A stretch of DNA of 27,418 bases from contig MEDY01000404.1 in NCBI GenBank assembly GCA_001724265.1, positions 1 to 27,418 of the forward strand, given 5' to 3'. The DNA is from Rhizaria sp. SCN 62-66 (lineage: Eukaryota > Rhizaria, unplaced). The position numbers and the translations under genes are program-made. This document shows, piece by piece, positions 17,960-24,800 of the stretch. Each line of letters opens with the position of its first letter. Position 1 is the stretch's first letter. The notes below the pieces were generated by a model. It saw only the letters and a program-made list of their open reading frames with translations, was not told the DNA's origin and made no database searches.

Positions 17960-18677
17960 GCCCCTTCCAGACCTTCCCGACATTTAATCATTCGCCGGGA
18001 GAATTCTACTTTCTTTTTTGCATCTTTTTGCATGCTGTCACCGCTTCGTTCCTGTTGACAAATTGCAGCGTCAGCGAGCCATCATCAGTGCGACTGGCTA
18101 ACAACAACTTGATCAAGGGTACAGTACGCAAAAAGTTATTAACTGAAATAACTGTTAAATAGCTGATAGTATGCACTGGGCAACCTCCGTAGGCAGCATG
18201 AACCGCATGTACACCGCAGCGCTGCTTCGTTGCTATGCCCAATATGTGCTCCAAAGTAGAGGCCACTGGCCGATGGATTCAACTTGTATAATACAGCTGC
18301 GAGTGTCGTTTACTCGAGTCACTATGACGACTTTTAACTAGTCCTGCGTAGTGTCACTCTTCGGCCCAACTAAGTGCAGCATGACGGCAACATCATCGGA
18401 GTCATAAAGAAGTCACAACTTGAACAAAAAAGTGATCGTGGCATAAAACGTGATCTATTAATATTCAAATATGAAAGAAAAGTCGAGAGCGCGAAAACTC
18501 CCAGAGAAAGACTCTGTCGTGTTACAATGTCACAATCAGCAGTAATGTGTTGTAGGCCAGAGGAATTCTCATGGATACTAATACTATTGCAGCAACCTCA
18601 TTGAATTGTCAATCATCAATATTAATATAAAATATTTTTGCTTCAAGTACAAGTCAAGTAGAACTGACAACAGTACA
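17960..18677. other. Spacer between tRNA-Leu and tRNA-Ala
   Basis: 718 bases with no supported gene. The ~20 bases before 18678 (ACTGACAACAGTACA) are shared with the other tRNA-Ala(AGC) copy and belong to the duplicated cassette. Confidence 0.4.
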
Positions 18678-18750
18678 GTGGCTTTAGCTCAGATGGTAGA
18701 GTATGCGCTTAGCATGCGCGGGGCAGGGGGATCAATGCCCCCAAGCTACA
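18678..18750 (+). tRNA. tRNA-Ala (AGC), copy A
   Basis: 73 nt, no intron. Acceptor GTGGCTT/AAGCTAC includes the alanine identity pair G3:U70. Anticodon stem TGCGC/GCGCG carries loop TTAGCAT (anticodon AGC). The T arm is GGGGG-ATCAATG-CCCCC, so position 54 is A (as in many eukaryotic tRNA-Ala) and position 57 is A. T4 and T7 terminators lie at 18757-18760 and 18765-18771. Identical to the minus-strand copy at 24286. Confidence 0.95.
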
Positions 18751-18771
18751 CACTTCTTTTGCACTTTTTTT

Positions 18772-19130
18772 GCCTCATCGCGCAGTTGCGACTCCACTTG
18801 ATTCGTGCGCTCAGCTGGAACGAAGCGTGATTTTTTTTGCTTGGCACCGCACAAGCACTATTGTTTTGCAACAGGAAAAGATCTTAATAATCCCGTTTTG
18901 CGCGTTCAAAAAGTTAGGGTTGGTTGGTTGACCATGTCTGTGCATGTGTCAACTTCATGTCGCTGCAGCAAGCGCGAATGGACTCTGCCACAGGTGTGTC
19001 GTTAAAATTGAGTGATTGACAAAAATTCATGTTACAAGATACGTGTATGGGTGTAGGTGGAGAGGATCAAGACAAAAAAAAAAAAATCCGACGCGCACGC
19101 GTTGGTATTAGAAAGGGCGGCAAAAAGAAA
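18772..19130. other. Spacer between tRNA-Ala(AGC) and tRNA-Ala(CGC)
   Basis: The first ~50 bases repeat the downstream flank of the other tRNA-Ala(AGC). An A13-type run lies near 19074-19086. A5 at 19122-19126 is the terminator of the minus-strand tRNA. Nothing else is recognised. Confidence 0.4.
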
Positions 19131-19202
19131 TGTACAGGTCGGGGTTTGAACCCGAGGCCCCTTCGTTGCGAACGAAGTACTCTACCGCTGAGCTACATGC
19201 AC
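19131..19202 (-). tRNA. tRNA-Ala (CGC)
   Basis: 72 nt on the minus strand, no intron. D stem GCTC/GAGT, anticodon stem CTTCG/CGAAG with loop TTCGCAA (anticodon CGC), T arm TCGGG-TTCAAAC-CCCGA, and A73. The acceptor GTGCATG/CCTGTAC keeps G3:U70 but has one mismatch, T6 opposite C67. A T5 terminator follows on the minus strand. The only copy of this isoacceptor in the window. It is probably functional, with the mismatch as the only doubt. Confidence 0.9.
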
Positions 19203-21135
19203 AACATTACTTGATGTTCGGATGTCAGAAATTTTATTTACTTAATTCTTAAAACAGGCAGGCAGGCGAGATACTGGTCAATAGTAATGTTTCAAGTGTA
19301 AAAGCGATATCAGCATCACTTGAAGCATTTCCATAAACATATCCAAGAGCTTGCGTAGTTGAACTAATTAGCTCTGTTTGAGATAGAGGTTGATAACACT
19401 GCGTCACAAGTCATTGAGGCTCCTGTGACGGCAGCGAGTCATAACGCCTCTGAGCTGAGAGCGATGCGGTCAGACGAAATAAAACCGTCAGTGGCCATGC
19501 CCAGGTGGCGTCTAGCATTAATAACATAAACAAGTTGTGATATTGATAAGTCTGCAAGCTTACTTGTCTTTGCGCCTGTCAGCGGGAACGACGGCGTTCA
19601 AAATCATCTTGACCAGCTGTGAAACGCGTTACCTCAGCGAGAAGACGAAACATTTGGTATTCTTGATCAATTCTGAGTTATTGTATCATTGGGGATAGCA
19701 AAAAATGACTGTATTATCGAAGAACGAGTATAATTGAGCACGATTCGTAATCGCAAGCTCGATCAGGAAGAACTTGAACTTGAAGTGTGCTTGAAATTTT
19801 CTAACTGTCGATGTGAGACGAAAGCTGCGTCGATGAGATGGGGGCAAGAGTCAAGATCTATACGTTTTATCTCATGTGTCTTGATGATGCACCACTTGCA
19901 GATTTTGCAACTTGACTCGTGAAGCAAGGCAACACGAACAGAATCGCCAAATGTATGTCATGCAATGAAAAAAAATTAATCTATAAGTGCTTAAGCTCTG
20001 AGACAAAGAGACGTAAAACATGAGTTATATTAAACATAGCATATCATATGCTTAATTTTCACAATCTGAGAGTCCGGTTATCTTTGTTGTTATCGGCTCT
20101 GAAGATGATCTTGGTACGACTGCGGCACGATCGAGCCTCCAGACAATTCTGTAAATCGTGAAAAGTAGGCAAAATAGAACGAAACGTTGGTAAAATTAAT
20201 GTAGTCAATACTTACTGTAAAACTATACAAGATATCAAATTGTTGTCTTGTTTGACTTACATTGGCCTTGAAAACACATCAAACGTCCTAGGCGTGGGAT
20301 TATTAATATTGGGGGATTTTAGGGATAAAAATGACTATTATTGTGCATTTGACATCAGAACCTGCGCAATTTGAGCCTGAATAATAGCCCACAGCATAAA
20401 AACACAAATATCTTTTTGTGCTTTAGTATATTTTATAGCAGCCAACATAAGCGTGATATATCAACTCAAATGTTCCTAATGTTCCTATTACGCCTGAAAA
20501 GTATTTGAAAATTTATTACATTGGAGCGGTACATTCCTGGATCTCAGAGAAAGCCAAAAGTTATTGTAGTATGTTGTTATACAATTAATCAAATATGTAT
20601 GCCTTTTATAATCGATTTACACTCCTTATACAGGCAACTGAGTATGTTTTAAAGCAGTTGTAAGGATTGTTTTTCGTTACTACTGTTGTCTTTCTGGATA
20701 TTCCCGACTTTACCGTGATTCATCTCAAGGAAAAAACACATGAGTTTAAATTTGTATGGGTATATAAATGTGTAAATAGTTAAAAAAATATCGTATTGAC
20801 ATATTGTTGATCTTGACACAAAGCTTAAAGACTATATGGGCTCGAGTTTCTTATGAAGTGTCAGTCGAATATCAAACAGAAGTACGACACAAACCCTACA
20901 TTTTCAGAGGGATATAATCGTACAGTACATGTACATTCTTTTAAAAATGCTTACACAGACATCTACGCGCTACAATAATAACCGCATAATGACAGTACTG
21001 TCCACATTCCTGGTGACTGCGGCAATCACTTGATCGGGTCGTCGCCGCTACTTTGGTTTAAGGCACTGTGTGCAACATCAAAATGCAAGTGGGTGATCTG
21101 TGTCGGTCGCAAACAGAAACAGCACATATAAGACC

Positions 21136-21200
21136 TAGCAGGAATTTGCACGTACGAGGCCTTTTAGTTGCGATCGAAACACTCTACCATTACACAGCCA
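21136..21200 (-). pseudogene. tRNA-Ala(CGC)-like relic
   Basis: The + strand reads CGAGGCC...AGTTGCGATCGAAACACTCTACC, which aligns with the complement of the tRNA-Ala(CGC) gene (CGAGGCCCCTTCGTTGCGAACG, then AAGTACTCTACC). The anticodon region TTGCGA and the D-arm CTCTACC survive. Stems are broken by substitutions, and the T arm and acceptor are largely lost, so it should not fold as a tRNA. Confidence 0.6.
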
Positions 21201-21640
21201 CTCGTGATCGCACTTTCACTATGTCACCTACAGTCTCACTTGAAGAGCATCAATAACGACAACATAACTTGAAGTTATATCTTCAGCCGCCTAAAAAGCA
21301 GACTACATGACCTGAGGTGCAACAATCTCACGTTTACTTGTTGTAATCGACTGTTGGATGCGCTTACATGCGCTTACAAAGATGTATGAGTATGATATGA
21401 TAAGCTAACAAACATAATATCATTATTTGGCATTCCGTCTCTTTCATTTACATGTTTCAGAAGACTCTTATGAGTGTCAATATTGGAAGACAGCGCGCTG
21501 CTTGCAGAGCTTCCTGAGACTTTAGCCGATGCTGCCACTAGCGCGACTGATGCGCGACTGATGCGCGCTAGGATGCTTGTGACAGTCGAGGCAGTGCCGC
21601 GGACGCAATCGTGGCTGTCCTGACATCTGCGAAGCCGCAA

Positions 21641-21822
21641 AGACTGCACTCGGACACAAAGAGTGGAACAGAGGAGGTAGCACAGGTGGGGGCGGAGTGC
21701 AGCGGAGCGGGGTTGGACCGCGGCAGAGCGCGAACAGCGACTGAGTGTCAGGCAGCGCCAACGGGAGCAAAATGAAAGCGCACGGGGCCTAAAGGCGCCA
21801 AGGAGGCCGAATATAAAAAAAA
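21641..21822 (-). repeat. tRNA-Ile 3' flank repeat, copy B
   Basis: Reverse-oriented partner of 15947-16133, lying immediately downstream of the second tRNA-Ile on its own strand. Confidence 0.75.
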
Positions 21823-21895
21823 TAGTCCTACTGGGGGTCGAACCCAGGACCATTGGCTTATTAGACCAATGCTCATACCACTGAGCTATAGAACT
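21823..21895 (-). tRNA. tRNA-Ile (AAT), copy B
   Basis: Minus-strand gene identical over all 73 positions to the copy at 15874: same perfect acceptor stem and anticodon AAT. Terminator T8 on the minus strand (A8 at 21815-21822). Its 3' flank (21641-21822) is homologous but clearly diverged, so the tRNA has stayed identical while its surroundings have drifted. Confidence 0.96.
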
Positions 21896-22029
21896 GTTCA
21901 CTTGTTTCTTAAGAACTTGTAAGAGACTTCAGAATGTTCACTTGCTAGAGCACGCTTGTTACGCTTGTTCTTGCTTGCGACTGGTGACATCATAGTAGGG
22001 ATGAATGGAAAGGGCAAAAAAAAAGAGAA

Positions 22030-22111
22030 TGTGTCGAACGGGGTTCGAACCCGCGCGTCCGGAGACATTAGAACCTGAATCTAACGATTTAAACCACTTA
22101 TCTATCGACAC
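22030..22111 (-). tRNA. tRNA-Leu (CAG), copy B
   Basis: 82 nt, identical to the copies at 17865 and 23304, anticodon CAG. Terminator T9 on the minus strand (A9 at 22016-22024). The 3' flank shares ATTCTC, the T-run and a GCCCTTTCCA-like stretch with copy A, then diverges. It lies 134 bases from tRNA-Ile copy B on the same strand, the closest pair in the island. Confidence 0.96.
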
Positions 22112-23303
22112 TTTGAAGCGACTTCTTGTTCCTGAAACCTGAATTTAAAATATTTTAATTTGTTAAAGAATACACAAAATTAAGCTTATCTCTTTATATA
22201 TGTTGATTTACGTTGGTTATAATGAGAAACTAGTATTTTTACGCTTGTTTTCATACTTAACAAAACTTTTTTATCGAAACAAGGACTCTCTTCAAAGGAA
22301 TCCAGTAGTCAGTCAGCTGGGGCTGGATGACTGCAGACTGAAACAACATGTTACCAAGGATATATTTTTGAAATCATTATAGATAGATCTGAAATGTGCA
22401 ATAAATGTAGAAACATGCATATTCGAACTGGTTTCAGCGCGATACTTGCATTTGCAGCAGTTATGTAAGGAAAAATCACATAAAGATTATAATGTTGTAG
22501 TCTCGCTGACACCGCCGGCAACGAAGATCAAGTGGTCTACAAGATGCTTGATTAATTCGCAAAAGTGTCAAATCACTTTTTGCGTCAAGAGACCCGCTTC
22601 AACTCAAAAGCGCTTTCATAAGACCAACTTGCACTAGTCGAAACCTGACCTATCCTATTAATACTGTACACTGTAGTACTAAAAAGTACTACTACTAGTA
22701 GTAGTACTGAGTACAAGTACCAGTACAGTACTGTACGTTGTACGTACGTGTCACTGTTCGATCAAGTTGCGCTCACTTGTGTCATGAGTGGATTTGGAGT
22801 CTGTCTTGCTGCTTCACCATCATCATGAGTGTCGCCACCAGGGTCCTACTACTTTAGTATTAATAGTATTCATGGACAGTACTTGCTGTAACAAGACTCC
22901 AGTCGAGATGTTGCAGCTGCTCCTGCCTCTGGTCGAGCTAGAACTGGAGCAATTGCTCATGCTGCTGCCATTGCTGGTGTTGCTGCTTTGAGAATTGATT
23001 GAGTGTGTTGGCCTCTTCAAATACGCTCGCTCTTGCACGGTTTTAAGAATGATGAGGCTGTGATTGTGCCTACCGCTTCGACAGCTGCGGCGGAGTATGA
23101 TCGCGATTTCAAGATGCGAGAAAGTGCGAGTGCTGACAGCGTATCTGTTGCGTGGTGTAGATGATATCAGCGATTGAGACACATCGCAACATACGCGTGA
23201 TGTGTGAGGAAGCATCGCGACTATCACCAAAAAAGAAATGTGTGTAAGCTCCACCTCCTGCGGTTGTGCGAAGGCCGCTATGGGCGCAAAAAAAAAAGAA
23301 GAA
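22112..23303. other. Spacer between two tRNA-Leu copies, includes GTAC palindromes
   Basis: 1.2 kb without a supported gene. Contains the GTAC-rich palindrome cluster at 22655-22750. A CTG/TTG-rich stretch at 22915-22990 gives a short Leu-rich reading without the codon bias of local genes. The A10 at 23288-23297 terminates the downstream minus-strand tRNA. Confidence 0.4.
22655..22750. repeat. GTAC-rich palindrome cluster
   Basis: Includes a perfect 24-base palindrome at 22685-22708 (AGTACTACTACT followed by its exact reverse complement) and a 14-base palindrome GTACAGTACTGTAC at 22723-22736. Further GTAC/TACGTACG repeats follow to about 22750. Could form a hairpin or cruciform. Confidence 0.75.
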
Positions 23304-23385
23304 TGTGTCGAACGGGGTTCGAACCCGCGCGTCCGGAGACATTAGAACCTGAATCTAACGATTTAAACCACTTATCTATCGACAC
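23304..23385 (-). tRNA. tRNA-Leu (CAG), copy C
   Basis: 82 nt, identical to the other two tRNA-Leu(CAG) genes. Terminator T10 on the minus strand (A10 at 23288-23297, reached through GAAGA). The 5' flank ATCAGTAGTGTCGATAG resembles ATCAGCAGTGTCGATAG of copy A, more than copy B does. Confidence 0.96.
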
Positions 23386-24285
23386 TACTGATGCTTTTTA
23401 AGCACTTCGTGGGGTTTCGACCCGGATTTTAGCTATAGAAACAATTAATTTTACAAACTTTAACAGGATATATCTCGGCAATAATACAGCTGTTGAATGT
23501 TTTTACTTTATTTTTACATTTAAAAAAAGGATTTATTTGTTATATCTTTGAATTGACTTAAAAAAATCACATCTTAAAGATGTATAGACAAGTGAAACCA
23601 AGAGAGAACACCAACTTTTGTGAAACACTATTTTTTACGTTTATCTCAAAAATATTCACCGAGAGTAACTTGTTTAATGTAGGTAACTCACATTAACAAT
23701 GTATGTTACAATGAATATTTAAGTTTGATGTGATATCCATAAGATCCAATTGCACAGTGATCTTATAATCATCATAAATGTCACTCGTAACAAACGTGCA
23801 AGTTGATGTTAAAGACATCAGTGCGCCTTGAATATGGAGTTAATAACGCAAATAACATCCAATTCAGACAATTTTGACGCTTGTAAAAACAACCTGCTCC
23901 CAAATGTGACTCGACTTAGATTTTATACTGCCGAGAACAGCTCTCGTAGGAGAACTCACCCAATCATGACCGCATTGCTGCCAGTCTCAACGGTGAATTT
24001 TGACATGGATTCGTCGCTTGAATGATCACCAGAATCAAGACGCGCACTAAAATCATCAAGATCAGGTTTGGTTTTGTTGATCTAAAGTCAGTTCATGTTG
24101 TTACGCAGCCGTTGCGTCAACTAGGCATGTGAGTCCGAAATAACACAGCACTTTTGACGAGGATAAGCATACGTATGAATCAGTTTAACGCAAAAAGATA
24201 TCAAGAACATTTAGCAGTAGCAAAATGCACGAAGCAGGTGGAGGCGCGATTGCGCGAAGAGGCAAAAAAAGTGCAAAAAGAAGTG
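23386..24285. other. AT-rich spacer between tRNA-Leu and tRNA-Ala(AGC)
   Basis: 900 bases without a supported gene. A short GGGGTTTCGACCCGG...TTAGCTATAGAA segment at 23410-23441 is faintly tRNA-like. The part from about 24210 to 24285 repeats the downstream flank of tRNA-Ala(AGC) copy A. Confidence 0.4.
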
Positions 24286-24358
24286 TGTAGCTTGGGGGCA
24301 TTGATCCCCCTGCCCCGCGCATGCTAAGCGCATACTCTACCATCTGAGCTAAAGCCAC
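24286..24358 (-). tRNA. tRNA-Ala (AGC), copy B
   Basis: 73 nt, identical to the copy at 18678, with G3:U70 and T loop ATCAATG. Terminators T5 and T7 on the minus strand (A5 at 24275-24279, A7 at 24264-24270). Both flanks are shared with copy A: upstream AACTGACAACAGTACA, downstream about 75 bases including CTTTTTTTGCCTC and CTTCGTGC-like blocks. Confidence 0.95.
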
Positions 24359-24800
24359 TGTACTGTTGTCAGTTTTACTTAACAATTGGAAAAAGAAAGC
24401 GAAATAACGATTTCTTGGTGCATAAGGCAAAATCTAGTACTTAAATAGTAAAATTTATTTATAATGAAAGTGTGAAAGTTATCAACGCACACTATACTCC
24501 ACTTAAACCTGCCTAAAATCTACCCTCCACTCATTCTTCTCCATCTGAATCACGAACAAAAATATGTCTTAAATCGTTTAAAATTAACTTAAACTCTCCC
24601 AGCAATGGGGTTTACAGTCCACAAGCGTAACATTACGAATCAGAAACTGAGATGAATGTGTATTGATAATATCTCTGACAGGAGATGTGCAAAAAAGAGT
24701 AATTAATAGTTCAGATATATCTCAGTATAAGTGCAAACGTAGCCTCACGCATTCAAAAAACGCGCTTACCTCAGTCAAACTTTCGGATCTTTACAAACGT
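24359..24800. other. 3' region between tRNA-Ala and the last protein gene
   Basis: AT-rich, about 440 bases. It is the 3' flank of the minus-strand gene ending at 24801. No RNA gene or strong polyadenylation signal is recognised. Confidence 0.4.

Larger units (their letters stand above)
19203..21822. other. Long AT-rich spacer in tRNA island, contains one tRNA relic
   Basis: 2.6 kb with no gene having the local codon bias. It contains the degenerate tRNA-Ala-like sequence at 21136-21200. The last part (21641-21822) is the diverged flank repeat of tRNA-Ile and is GC-rich against an AT-rich background. ORFs here are short and AT-biased, consistent with chance. Confidence 0.45.

Noticed and set aside
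22788-22991. 67-codon Leu-rich ORF in the tRNA island
   Set aside because: Arises from a CTG/TTG-rich stretch. No gene-like codon bias, and it sits among tRNA spacers.
15874-24358. tRNA-derived SINE or transposon island
   Set aside because: The tRNAs are intact with immediate pol III terminators, and no A-tail, target duplication, terminal repeat or transposase reading was seen.
15874-24358. Single large inverted duplication of the tRNA block
   Set aside because: The gene order on the two strands does not mirror (Ile-Leu-Ala versus Ala-Leu-Leu-Ile), and spacers outside the immediate flanks show no similarity.
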